Positions 26,273 to 35,444 of a stretch of 64,000 nucleotides of DNA are shown here, piece by piece. The notes beneath the pieces were generated by a model. That model made no database searches. It saw only the letters and a program-made list of their open reading frames with translations, and was not told the origin of the DNA. The stretch is from the NCBI GenBank assembly GCA_965199745.1, contig CBDATB010000013.1, forward strand, positions 620,001-684,000. The letters run 5' to 3'. The position numbers and the translations under genes are program-made. The stretch's first letter is position 1. The number at the start of each line of letters is the position of its first letter. The stretch comes from CBDATB01 sp965199745. GTDB taxonomy: Bacteria; Bacteroidota; Bacteroidia; Cytophagales; Flammeovirgaceae.

Positions 26273-28606
26273 TCATTTCTTCCTCGCCTGCTGCATTGGG
26301 TTTGTTCTGCCCGAGCTTTGCCTGGGAACTCTCTGTCTTTTATATATCTCAAATCTCGATTCTAGCGGCTTTGGCGGGAAGTAGTTATTTTGTTCATCTA
26401 CATCCGCTGTTTCGCGGTAAGGATCGATTGAGAAAGAACTCACCTTTTTAGTAGTTATTACAACCTTACTGATTTTCTCGTTATTCATTCGCCAAATTTC
26501 AGCCGGGTAGCGTCTGAGTTCTTTACTACCGTCTTCGTAAATAATTTGCAAAAAGACAGGCATGACTAAACCACCCAAATTTTTTAACTGTATTTCATAA
26601 AAATATCTACCTGATGCAATGAGCTCTTTTTCTTTATCACCTAAAGTTTCTACATAGGCTTTGTAGCTTTTTTTATCACTTGCTGTTACATCCAGAGGGT
26701 CATAGCTATTATAAAAATCTTTCAATTTTTTCTTTCTTTCCATTACGGTTTCTTTTACGAAGCCTTTGTTTCTAGTATCTGAAATATAGGCATTAGCTCG
26801 ATCTCTTTTTTCTTTCTTTTTCTTCTTTTCTATTTCCGGATTCTTAGAGTCTATTTCATAGAATTTCACTTTGTCTATGGCAATATCTACATAATCAGTG
26901 GTGTAAAACCAGCCGCGCCAAAACCAGTCTAAGTCCATACCAGAGGCATCTTCCATGATGCGAAAAAAATCAGCGGGCATAGGGTGTTTAAATTTCCAAG
27001 TTTGTGCATATCGTTTAAAAGCATGATCGAAAAGTTCTCTGCCCATAATACTTTCACGCAAAATATTGAGTGCTGCGGCAGGCTTGCCGTAAGCATTATT
27101 ACCGAACTGCGGAATTGACTCTGAATTAGTCATAATCGGCATAATATTGTTTCGGCTACCCTTCATATAACTGGTGATTTTATAAGCAGGTCCTCTTCGT
27201 GAGGGATAATCTCTCTGCCACTCCTGTTCGGTTAAATACTGCAAAAAGGTATTGAGTCCTTCGTCCATCCAAGTCCACTGCCGTTCGTCGGAATTAACAA
27301 TCATCGGAAAATAATTGTGTCCTACCTCATGAATAATAACACTAATCATTCCGTACTTAATACGCGGTGAATAAGTGCCGTCTTTTTCTGGTCTGCCATA
27401 ATTAAAACAAATCATTGGGTACTCCATACCATTGGAAGCTTCCACTGAAATAGCTTTTGCATAAGGATAATCGAAAGTATAGCGGGAATACACACGCAAA
27501 GTATGTGCGACAGTTTCGGTAGAATATTGAGCATACAAGCCATAAGATTCTTTAGGGTAGTAGGACATAGCCATGACGGTGCGGTCGCCGAGTTTCACTC
27601 CCATAGCATCCCATATATATTTTGGCGAACTACCAAAAGCAAAGTCACGAACATTTTCTGCATAATATGTCCAAGTTTTTGTGCCGGAAGATTTTCTTTT
27701 TTCGGCAGCTTCAGCTTCTTTTTTTGTTACAATAAATACAGGATCCTGAGCAGTTTTAGCTTTTTCTAAGCGCTTGCGTTGTGCTTGGCTGAGTACATCT
27801 TCGGGGTTCTGCAAAGTACCCGTAGCTGCTACAACGTGTTCGTTAGGAACGGTGATGCTCACCTTATAGTTGCCAAAAGTAAGTGCAAACTCACCTCTTC
27901 CCAGAAATTGCTTATGTTGCCAACCGTTTACATCATCGTAAACTGCCATGCGTGGAAACCATTGTGTGATGGTGTAAAGATAATTACCATCTTCTTCAAA
28001 GTACTCATGACCACCTCGCCCTCCCATTCTGAGGCGGTCATTCACCTGATAATGCCAATCTACAGAAAAAACATAACTTGATCCGGGTTTCAGGACTTCG
28101 GGTAAATCTACACGCATCATTGTCTTATTGATAGTATAGGGTAAATTATTCCCGCTAGCGTCTTTCACCGATCGAATTTTATGTCCTCCGTCATAATCAG
28201 GGTAACCCATTAGTTGATCAACTGCTGCTACAGACATTTTATCTCTCAGTTTGCCAGTGTGGGTTTTGTGCGTATCAGAGTCTTTAGCTCTCATATTCTG
28301 GTCTAATTGTAGCCACAAATAAGTTAAAGCATTGGGCGAATTATTTTTGTAAGTAATGGTTTCCGAGCCGGTAATAATTTGATTATTGTCATCTAAAGTT
28401 ACCTCAATAACATAATCAGCTTTTTGCTGCCAGTAAGCATGACCTGGTATACCGGAAGCATCGCGATAAGTGTTGGGGGTGGGCAATTCTGTATTCAACT
28501 GTCGGAACTTGGATTTATTTACTCTTTCCTCTTGTGCCTGCAAGGAAACAGTAAGTAAAGTAGCCGCAAACGCAAAAAAAATAATCAATTGTCTAGATGT
28601 GTTCAT
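26273..28606 (-). CDS. Secreted M1-family metallopeptidase
   Basis: A zinc aminopeptidase-like protein exported by a signal peptide (cleavage near LQAQEE, about 25). The 777 residues contain the substrate-anchoring GMEYP (393-397, the counterpart of GAMEN), the zinc motif HEVGH (426-430) and the third ligand E449 in WMDEGLNTF. The first 250 residues form the usual beta-rich domain. The C-terminal 170 residues are lysine- and arginine-rich and lack an obvious type IX sorting domain. Large exported M1 peptidases of this type are common in Bacteroidota. The substrate is unknown. Confidence 0.9.
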   Translation of the reverse strand: MNTSRQLIIFFAFAATLLTVSLQAQEERVNKSKFRQLNTELPTPNTYRDASGIPGHAYWQQKADYVIEVTLDDNNQIITGSETITYKNNSPNALTYLWLQLDQNMRAKDSDTHKTHTGKLRDKMSVAAVDQLMGYPDYDGGHKIRSVKDASGNNLPYTINKTMMRVDLPEVLKPGSSYVFSVDWHYQVNDRLRMGGRGGHEYFEEDGNYLYTITQWFPRMAVYDDVNGWQHKQFLGRGEFALTFGNYKVSITVPNEHVVAATGTLQNPEDVLSQAQRKRLEKAKTAQDPVFIVTKKEAEAAEKRKSSGTKTWTYYAENVRDFAFGSSPKYIWDAMGVKLGDRTVMAMSYYPKESYGLYAQYSTETVAHTLRVYSRYTFDYPYAKAISVEASNGMEYPMICFNYGRPEKDGTYSPRIKYGMISVIIHEVGHNYFPMIVNSDERQWTWMDEGLNTFLQYLTEQEWQRDYPSRRGPAYKITSYMKGSRNNIMPIMTNSESIPQFGNNAYGKPAAALNILRESIMGRELFDHAFKRYAQTWKFKHPMPADFFRIMEDASGMDLDWFWRGWFYTTDYVDIAIDKVKFYEIDSKNPEIEKKKKKEKRDRANAYISDTRNKGFVKETVMERKKKLKDFYNSYDPLDVTASDKKSYKAYVETLGDKEKELIASGRYFYEIQLKNLGGLVMPVFLQIIYEDGSKELRRYPAEIWRMNNEKISKVVITTKKVSSFSIDPYRETADVDEQNNYFPPKPLESRFEIYKRQRVPRQSSGRTNPMQQARKK

Positions 28607-28838
28607 CGTTGGTTATAGATTAATTAATAAAAAATATTATTCACAATAAGATCTTTAAGGCAAAGCTAATAATATTCTGAATTTTGACTATGATAAACAT
28701 ACATAATTTTCAGCATTGGCACCTCTTGCTCACCGCCAAAAATGGCAATGAAAATTAGCTGAGCTGACGCAAGGGTATAATATAGACCCTAGTTGTATCG
28801 AGGACGAGTTAATGTTATTTGTATCGTACACAAATATT

Positions 28839-29015
28839 ATGAAACAGACATTGCTGCCTATTATCTTCTTCTTTCCATTGCTTGCACCGGCTCAAGAAAG
28901 TGCGATTTTGAAAAATGACAATTACGTCAAACTAAGTTATTTTATTAAAAAAAGTAATTTTTCGGCTGAGTGTGGAATCCATAACAACCCAAATATAAAG
29001 AACTTTCTAAGGTAG
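28839..29015 (+). CDS. Short exported peptide or gene remnant
   Basis: An ATG at 28839 opens 58 residues with a convincing signal peptide (KQTLLPIIFFFPLLAPAQES) followed by a short charged tail ending at 29015. It is either a very small secreted protein or the 5' remnant of a larger exported-protein gene cut short by a stop. The remnant reading seems more likely given the decayed surroundings. Confidence 0.3.
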   Translation: MKQTLLPIIFFFPLLAPAQESAILKNDNYVKLSYFIKKSNFSAECGIHNNPNIKNFLR

Positions 29016-29061
29016 AAGCCTATTTTTAAAGGAAAAAGAATTTCTATTTGGACAAAATAAA

Positions 29062-29163
29062 ATGAACCAACCGCCGGGAAAGATCGGTGCTTTCTACTGG
29101 AGTCTGCTTGCAGTGGTTTTGATCTTTTTATACGCAGTTGCCTTTCTGATACTTTGTGAGTAG
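29062..29163 (+). CDS. Possible 33-residue single-pass membrane protein
   Basis: The ATG at 29062 opens MNQPPGKIGAFYWS, followed by a hydrophobic helix (about 13-31) and a TAG at 29161. Proline- and glycine-rich cytoplasmic starts before one helix are typical of small membrane subunits. No ribosome-binding site is needed in this phylum, so start evidence is weak. I do not recognise the family. Confidence 0.35.
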   Translation: MNQPPGKIGAFYWSLLAVVLIFLYAVAFLILCE

Positions 29164-29326
29164 CGGCAGATTCATTAGTTTAGCACTTTCTGCCAAGTTC
29201 CGAACACACTCTTGCTAGCTTGGCGTTATGAATAATTCATGGTGCTACTACTAGCGGTAATTGGAATTCAGTGCATCGATGAGCAGATGAAGAAAAAAGC
29301 ATTTACAAAAAATTGATACGTTTAAT

Positions 29327-30034
29327 ATGAATGAGAATAAACAAAAAATCGCATTATTTATTGATGCAGATAACGCACCAGCAAACAAATTTGATGAAGT
29401 ATTGAGCGAGGTAGCAAAATATGGAGTTGTCACAGTAAGAAAGGCATATGGTAATTGGAAAAAAAAATCAATTAAGCCTTGGGAAGATCTTTTACATGAA
29501 AATGCTATTCAGCCAGTTCAGCAATATGATATGACTAAAGGAAAGAATGCCTCTGACATTGCCTTAGTAATAGATGCAATGGATGTCCTATACACAAAGA
29601 AAATTGACGTAATGTGTTTCGTTTCATCTGATTGTGACTTTACTCCAATGGTTACAAGAGTGCTTGCTGAAGGAAAAGTCGTTTTAGGTTTTGGAGAAAG
29701 AAAAACACCGCAGCCATTTGTAAATGCTTGTTCCAAATTTTTGTATTTGGATGAAGAAAAGAGCAAAACAAAAGATGAATCAACGAAAAATATCAAGTCA
29801 GATACAAAATTAATTAATCTGCTAAGAGAAGCCATTGATGCAACAGAAGATGATTCGGGATGGGCCACTTTAGCAGCAGTGGGATTACACATTTCAAATA
29901 AAACATCCTTTGATACAAGAAATTATGGATTCAAAAACTTAAGCAGTCTAATTAAGGCGATTGATTTATTTGAAATTAGACCTGATACCAGCACCTCATC
30001 ATATCATGTAAAAGATAAAAAGAAAAAGAAATAA
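29327..30034 (+). CDS. NYN-domain protein with C-terminal OST-HTH/LOTUS-like domain
   Basis: A 235-residue LabA/DUF88-type protein, predicted to be a PIN-like ribonuclease with an RNA-binding tail. Acidic residues D13 and D15 in LFIDADNAP, D78 in ASDIALVIDAMD, and D102/D104 in SSDCDFTP match the NYN active site. Residues about 160-230 resemble the OST-HTH domain, with a lysine-rich end. The gene is AT-rich compared with neighbours and is followed by an imperfect inverted repeat, so it may have been acquired. Its target RNA is unknown. Confidence 0.85.
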   Translation: MNENKQKIALFIDADNAPANKFDEVLSEVAKYGVVTVRKAYGNWKKKSIKPWEDLLHENAIQPVQQYDMTKGKNASDIALVIDAMDVLYTKKIDVMCFVSSDCDFTPMVTRVLAEGKVVLGFGERKTPQPFVNACSKFLYLDEEKSKTKDESTKNIKSDTKLINLLREAIDATEDDSGWATLAAVGLHISNKTSFDTRNYGFKNLSSLIKAIDLFEIRPDTSTSSYHVKDKKKKK

Positions 30035-30042
30035 AGATATAG

Positions 30043-30141
30043 TGTTCCGCACCATAAACTGCTGATAATAATGCGCATAAAACATGATTCGTAGCTAAAG
30101 ATTAGGCTCAGCACGGTTTATACAACGAACCGTTAGGAACA
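30043..30141. repeat. imperfect inverted repeat downstream of the NYN gene
   Basis: TGTTCC (30043-30048) pairs with GGAACA (30136-30141). Inside them, ATAAACTGCTGA (30054-30065) roughly mirrors TCAGCACGGTTTATA (30108-30122), and ACGGTT/AACCGT (30113-30118, 30128-30133) forms a further hairpin. A long imperfect palindrome directly after a lone accessory gene recalls integron-type recombination sites, but the core sites do not match well. Confidence 0.4.
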
Positions 30142-30326
30142 AATTAAGACCAACCAAAATAAATTTATTTTGGAGTTTTCGTTTTGACGTTTTCGCCATC
30201 AAGATTTAAAAAATACCCATATGAAAAATAATTTTTCATCTTCCCGTATTTTTTCATAACTTTAAAAATTAAAATCTTAGGTAGTAAAAAATTGACTATA
30301 AACACAAGCAAATAACTCTTCATTTG

Positions 30327-31466
30327 ATGCAAAGTAGAAAATACTCCCTTTTTGTTTTATTGATTTATTTTATTTCAGGTACTTTTTTAGCAAACTTCGT
30401 TGCCGGCGTTGTCACTTTTATTTTGTGTGGATTTGAGCGGGAATTGTCTCAAAACCTATTAATCAACCCTATGCAATATCCTCAATACCGTGTTGTGTCT
30501 ATGGTGGCGCAAGGTTTTAGTAGTATTTGTAGCTTTATTGTCGTGCCATTTATTTATTTGAGATGGTATGAAAAACGCAAGCCTTCAAAAGTGCTTTTTT
30601 TATCTACCCATCGGCTGTTTTCGTTACTTTCTTTAAGCGTATTAGTCACTCTAGCTTATCTACCCTTCGTTGCTTATATTGGCTACTGGAATCAGAATAT
30701 TCAGCTACCAGAATTTCTGAAATCTTTTGAAGAAATAGCGCAAGCGTTAGAGACACAATTGTACGACTTCACGCTTTTTATTCTTGATTTTGCCTCTTTT
30801 GGAGAATTTTTATTGGGTCTAATCGTCATTGCCGCTATCCCGGCTTTGGGTGAAGAGTTTTTTTTTCGAGGGCTTCTAATGACCAAAATGGAGCAGGCTT
30901 GGAAAAATCGCCACCTAGCTGTTTGGGTAAGTGCTTTTGTTTTTAGTGCGATTCATCTTCAATTTTACGGCTTATTACCCCGAATGATACTCGGTGTTTT
31001 ATTTGGTTATTTGTATGTTTGGTCCAGGTTCTTTTGGATGCCCGTATTAGCCCATTTCACTAACAATGCTGTTGGAGTATCTCTGGCTTACTTTTACGGT
31101 AAAGATTTTGAAAATATTACTTCACAAGCAGAAGAAAGCATTAATTTAGCCGCTGCCTTATTTTCTTTGCTATTCATGCTTATACTGGTTTTGTATGTTA
31201 AGAAAATTTCTGGAGTTCGTGTATCCCAAATTTTGCAAGCCACACCATCTTTTCCTATCAATGACTGGAAAAAAGTTTTTACCACAGCTAATGCTTTACA
31301 TGCAGACATCGTTAAAAATACATTGGATAGTTATCACATTGAAGTTATTATTATGAATAAACGCGATTCTTCTTACGATAACTTCGGAGAGCGGGAAGTC
31401 TATGTAACTAAGGCTCAAGTACTTAAAGCAATAAAAATCATACAAGATGAGATTAAATTTGAGTAA
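30327..31466 (+). CDS. CPBP-family intramembrane metalloprotease with C-terminal DUF2007-like domain
   Basis: The ATG at 30327 gives 379 residues. Several transmembrane helices carry the CPBP (Abi/Rce1-like) catalytic motifs: E176-E177-x3-R181 in GEEFFFRG, H210 in SAIHLQF, and H243 in LAHFTNN. After the last helix (about 290) the C terminus (VFTTANALHADIVKNTLDSY and onward) resembles DUF2007, a small ferredoxin-like domain proposed to be a signal-transducing module. The reaction is probably peptide cleavage in the membrane; the substrate is unknown. The last 20 bases overlap cdsA, so the two are cotranscribed. Confidence 0.85.
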   Translation: MQSRKYSLFVLLIYFISGTFLANFVAGVVTFILCGFERELSQNLLINPMQYPQYRVVSMVAQGFSSICSFIVVPFIYLRWYEKRKPSKVLFLSTHRLFSLLSLSVLVTLAYLPFVAYIGYWNQNIQLPEFLKSFEEIAQALETQLYDFTLFILDFASFGEFLLGLIVIAAIPALGEEFFFRGLLMTKMEQAWKNRHLAVWVSAFVFSAIHLQFYGLLPRMILGVLFGYLYVWSRFFWMPVLAHFTNNAVGVSLAYFYGKDFENITSQAEESINLAAALFSLLFMLILVLYVKKISGVRVSQILQATPSFPINDWKKVFTTANALHADIVKNTLDSYHIEVIIMNKRDSSYDNFGEREVYVTKAQVLKAIKIIQDEIKFE

Positions 31467-32277
31467 CTTTAATGAATTGCAATTAAGAGTCATGGCGGCT
31501 GTAGTGGGTATTCCCCTCATAGTAGGAAGTGTTTTATATCATCCTTGGGGCTACTTTACCATATTTTTTATTATTTGTGGAGCTTGTTTATTAGAATTTT
31601 ATCAACTGTTGGGCTTGCGTGGAGAACAACCATTAAAAACTTTTGGAACTTTCAATGGGCTTTTAATTTATACTATTACCTATCTGGTGGCAAGCGGACA
31701 AATAAAAGATGATTTTTATTTGCTTACCTTTATTGGCTTGTCAAGTGTTTATTTGATTAACCTTTACATAAAAAAAGACAAGCATCCTTTTACTAATATA
31801 GGCTTTACATTTTTAGGAATTATTTACGTAGGTATTCCTTTTTCTTTATTACACCTTTTGGTATTTTACGCTAATACATATCATTTTCAAATTATTCTTG
31901 GCTTATTATCTATTTTGTGGGCTAGTGATACGGGAGCTTATTTTGCTGGTAAAAGTTTTGGCAAACGAAAATTGTTTGAAAGAGTTTCTCCCAAAAAGAC
32001 TTGGGAAGGTAGTATTGGCGGTGCCATATTGGCAACTTCTGTGAGCTTGGGGCTTGCCTATTATTTTGAATATATTCCTGTGTGGAAATGGATATTGATT
32101 GCCATAATTATTGTGGTGGCAGGCACTTATGGCGACTTGGTTGAATCTTTATTTAAAAGAACTGTCAAGATTAAAGATTCTGGAAATACTATACCCGGAC
32201 ACGGTGGTTTTCTCGATAGATTTGATGGCTTGTTAATTGCAGCACCGTTTATTGTAGTATTTATTAAATTAGTATAA
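31447..32277 (+). CDS. cdsA: Phosphatidate cytidylyltransferase
   Basis: Makes CDP-diacylglycerol from phosphatidate and CTP in the inner membrane, the branch point of phospholipid synthesis. The 276-residue protein has about eight hydrophobic segments and the C-terminal CdsA signature: GDLVESLFKR, then KDSGNTIPGHGGFLDRFDG. LWASDTGAYFAGK and KTWEGSIGG also fit. It overlaps the upstream protease gene by 20 bases, evidence for translational coupling. Confidence 0.95.
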   Translation: MRLNLSNFNELQLRVMAAVVGIPLIVGSVLYHPWGYFTIFFIICGACLLEFYQLLGLRGEQPLKTFGTFNGLLIYTITYLVASGQIKDDFYLLTFIGLSSVYLINLYIKKDKHPFTNIGFTFLGIIYVGIPFSLLHLLVFYANTYHFQIILGLLSILWASDTGAYFAGKSFGKRKLFERVSPKKTWEGSIGGAILATSVSLGLAYYFEYIPVWKWILIAIIIVVAGTYGDLVESLFKRTVKIKDSGNTIPGHGGFLDRFDGLLIAAPFIVVFIKLV

Positions 32278-32366
32278 CAAAATGCTTATAAAGCATCTTC
32301 AATGTAGATAATTGTTGTCAAACATACCCTAAATACTTATTCTTAACATTATTCTTTCATACTGCG

Positions 32367-33677
32367 ATGAAAAACTTATTTACGCTTTTTTGTATGTGTG
32401 CCGGATTTTTTACTACTCCAGTTGCTCTGGCTCAAAAAAATAGCCGCTTGAAAGCTCAAGTACAAACTTTAGTAAAAGATAAAGAAGAAAAAATTATCAA
32501 ATGGCGCAGATATTTTCACGCCAATCCCGAATTATCCAATAGGGAATTTAAAACTGCCGAGAGGGTAGCTAATCACCTCAAGGCATTGAATATTGAGGTA
32601 CAAACTAAGGTAGCTCATACTGGTGTAGTAGGTGTTTTAAAAGGTGGTAAACCGGGTAAAGTGATAGCTTTAAGAGCAGATATGGATGCTTTGCCAGTAA
32701 CAGAGCGTGTCGACATTCCTTATGCTTCAAAAGTAAAATCAACTTATAACGGGCATAATGTAGGCGTAATGCACGCCTGCGGACATGACACACACATGGC
32801 TATTTTGATGGGTGTAGCAGAGGTACTAAGCGAAATGCGTACCAGCTTAAAAGGAACTGTTAAGTTTATTTTTCAGCCTGCCGAAGAGGGCGTTCCCGAA
32901 GATGAAGAAGGAGGTGCTAAAATGATGGTGGCGCAGGGTGTGATGGAAAACCCCAAACCTGATGCCGTTTTTGGGCTGCACATCAATTCACAGACCGAAG
33001 TAGGGAAAATAAAGTATCGCCCCAACGGTACTATGGCTTCGGCCGACTTTTTAAGAATTACAGTTAATGGTACACAAACACACGGTGGCTATCCTTGGAA
33101 CGGAATAGACCCAATAGTTGTTTCTGCACAAATTATCAACAGCTTACAAACGATAGTTAGCCGCCAAGTAAGCTTAATTGATGCCCCCGCAGTAGTGACG
33201 ATAGCAACCATACACGGCGGTGTGAGAAATAATATTATTCCCGAACAAGTAATTATGACAGGTACTATTAGGAACCTCGACACAAAAATCCAAGATTTAG
33301 TACACGAAAGAATTAGAAGAACAGCCACTAATATTGCTGAAAGTGGTGGCGCACGAGCCATTGTTGAAATTAACAGAGGATACCCTGTTACCTACAATAA
33401 CCCTGAGTTAACAGAAAAAATGCTACCGACTTTGCAAGAAGCTGCTGGTAAAGAAAATGTTATACTTACCCCACCGGTAACCGGTGCTGAAGATTTTTCT
33501 TACTACGCTATGAAAGCCCCCGGCTTATTTTTCTTTTTGGGAGGAATGCCTAAAGGAACTAACTCGAAGGATGCAGCCCCACACCATACTCCTGATTTTT
33601 TTATCGATGATAGTGGTTTAGCCTTAGGTGTAAGAACCTTATGTAATCTTACCATAGATTATTTGTCAGCAAAATAA
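32367..33677 (+). CDS. Exported M20-family amidohydrolase
   Basis: Probably hydrolyses N-acyl amino acids or small peptides (IAA-amino-acid hydrolase/hippurate hydrolase type). A signal peptide (about 1-22, ending VALAQ) indicates a periplasmic location. The metal-binding motifs HACGHDTH (136-143, with C138) and PAEEG (171-175, with E173 and E174) are intact, and AEDFSYYA near the C terminus fits the subfamily. Length 436. It is followed at 19 bases by a symporter gene, suggesting that the released product is imported. Confidence 0.9.
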   Translation: MKNLFTLFCMCAGFFTTPVALAQKNSRLKAQVQTLVKDKEEKIIKWRRYFHANPELSNREFKTAERVANHLKALNIEVQTKVAHTGVVGVLKGGKPGKVIALRADMDALPVTERVDIPYASKVKSTYNGHNVGVMHACGHDTHMAILMGVAEVLSEMRTSLKGTVKFIFQPAEEGVPEDEEGGAKMMVAQGVMENPKPDAVFGLHINSQTEVGKIKYRPNGTMASADFLRITVNGTQTHGGYPWNGIDPIVVSAQIINSLQTIVSRQVSLIDAPAVVTIATIHGGVRNNIIPEQVIMTGTIRNLDTKIQDLVHERIRRTATNIAESGGARAIVEINRGYPVTYNNPELTEKMLPTLQEAAGKENVILTPPVTGAEDFSYYAMKAPGLFFFLGGMPKGTNSKDAAPHHTPDFFIDDSGLALGVRTLCNLTIDYLSAK

Positions 33678-33696
33678 ATTCTTAAGCCTTTATCAG

Positions 33697-34989
33697 ATGT
33701 TTATGAAAAAACTAGCCTTACATTGGCAAATCATTATAGGTATTGTACTAGGGCTATTTGTAGGCGTTGCCCTTACGCTAGCAGGTCAAACAGCCTTCTC
33801 AAATGCTTGGATAAAACCATTCGGACAAATATTCATCAATTTGCTTAAATTAATTGCCGTGCCGCTAGTACTTATATCTTTGGTCAAAGGAATCACCAGT
33901 CTTTCGGATATTTCCCGACTTTCTTTGCTCGGTTCACGCACAGTAGCGATTTACCTTTTTACTACTGTGATAGCAGTAATTATTGGCTTAGTGTTGGTTA
34001 ATATCACCCAGCCAGGCAAAGGATTTTCAGAAGAAACGCGCAAGGAATTTAGTCAGAAATACAAAGATACTTCATCTAAAAAAATAGATGTAGCGCAAAA
34101 CCAGAAAAATAAAGGACCTTTACAACCGTTAGTAGATATGTTTCCAAGCAATATTTTTAGTTCTTTTACTAGCAACCGTAACATGTTACAAGTTATTGTT
34201 TTTGCTATTTTGTTCAGCATAGCTATTGTCATGCTCAAGAAAAAGGAAGTAAATATTGTAGTAGATTTTTTTGAATCGCTTAACCATATCATTATTCAAA
34301 TGGTCAATATTATCATGATGGCTGCTCCGTACGGCGTGTTTGCATTAATTGCTTCGCTAATTGCAGATTTTGCGGGTGAAAATTCAGGAAAAATATTGGA
34401 ATTACTCAGCGCGTTGGGGTTCTATTCTATTACTGTATTTATTGGCTTAGTAATAATGACCTTTGTTTTTTATCCGACTTTGCTAAAGATCTTTACAAAT
34501 TATAGTTATATGAAGTTTTTTCAAGCAATTGCCCCCGCCCAAATGATGGCTTTTTCAACTAGCTCTAGTGCCGCAACATTACCTATAACAATGAGTAGAA
34601 CAGAAAATCATTTAGGTATTTCTAAAGAGACAACTAGTTTTGTCTTACCATTGGGTGCCACGATAAACATGGATGGCACTAGCCTATACCAAAGTGTAGC
34701 AGCAGTATTTATTGCACAGGCTTATGGCATAGACCTGAGTTTAGCCCAACAAACTGGAATCATAGCTACTGCTACCCTAGCGTCTGTTGGTGCAGCTGCC
34801 GTACCCGGAGCAGGGGTTATCATGCTAATTATTGTTTTAGAGCAGGCAGGTATTCCCGTAGAAGGCATTGCCCTAATTTTAGCACCCGACAGAATACTTG
34901 ATATGTGTAGAACAGTAGTGAATATTACAGGAGATACGACTGTTTCTACACTTGTAGAAAAAATTGTTCTTAATAAAAAAACTAATTAA
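33697..34989 (+). CDS. Dicarboxylate/amino acid:cation symporter (DAACS family)
   Basis: A 430-residue inner-membrane protein that would import dicarboxylates or acidic amino acids with sodium or protons. The serine-rich FSTSSSAATLPIT and the GATINMDGTSLYQ hairpin and helix motifs of the GltP/GltT class are present, as is the late DRILDMCRTVVNITGD. An in-frame ATG two codons further (33703) is an equally good start. It follows the M20 hydrolase by 19 bases, and the pair likely forms an operon. Confidence 0.92.
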   Translation: MFMKKLALHWQIIIGIVLGLFVGVALTLAGQTAFSNAWIKPFGQIFINLLKLIAVPLVLISLVKGITSLSDISRLSLLGSRTVAIYLFTTVIAVIIGLVLVNITQPGKGFSEETRKEFSQKYKDTSSKKIDVAQNQKNKGPLQPLVDMFPSNIFSSFTSNRNMLQVIVFAILFSIAIVMLKKKEVNIVVDFFESLNHIIIQMVNIIMMAAPYGVFALIASLIADFAGENSGKILELLSALGFYSITVFIGLVIMTFVFYPTLLKIFTNYSYMKFFQAIAPAQMMAFSTSSSAATLPITMSRTENHLGISKETTSFVLPLGATINMDGTSLYQSVAAVFIAQAYGIDLSLAQQTGIIATATLASVGAAAVPGAGVIMLIIVLEQAGIPVEGIALILAPDRILDMCRTVVNITGDTTVSTLVEKIVLNKKTN

Positions 34990-35444
34990 ACTATTTTAAA
35001 GCTCCCGATGTTTTTAATGAATACTTGCTATTAATACTTAAATATTAAATGTATTGTATTGTCTATCTTATTTTTTCGTCAAACTAATTTATACTATTTG
35101 AAACTATATACTATTCACGGCAGCTATCCGAGTAAATTATCCATGGGTGATAAAGTGAAAGAAATGGAAAGGCGTAGTTCCTAAGCTCGTGGCTTTAAAT
35201 GTTATTGAAATTAAAAACCGATCTTCAATTGTACATAAAGCCTTTGTGCCTTTTGGTGTACAGTTACTCAGTCAATTAAAACCTATCGAACGTTTTTTAC
35301 TACTTCAGTAATTATCCATACTATCTATTACTACTTTTTTATTCTGAAATTTTCACCAGAACACGTTTCTTCATATCTTTTGATGCGATTGTCTTATAAG
35401 TATGCTAAAAACATTTTGGCAATAATATAATAATTTTTGAAACA
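34990..35444. other. intergenic region before cas6
   Basis: About 455 AT-rich bases. One frame on the plus strand (about 35150-35310) is open apart from one stop and looks vaguely regulator-like, but I cannot assign it. No CRISPR repeats, tRNA or clear promoter are visible. Confidence 0.4.

Larger units (their letters stand above)
28607..29326. other. 720-base region with two small open frames and no large gene
   Basis: Apart from the two short open frames listed separately (28839-29015 and 29062-29163), no gene, RNA or repeat is visible. The density of start and stop codons in both strands suggests degraded sequence. Confidence 0.4.

Noticed and set aside
30043..30141. A true integron attC site
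   Set aside because: The palindrome is long enough, but the terminal core does not fit the RYYYAAC/GTTRRRY pattern, and no integrase is in the window.
35150..35312. A possible HxlR/MarR-like regulator remnant before cas6
   Set aside because: Similarity is only impressionistic, the frame has a stop, and no helix-turn-helix motif is convincing.
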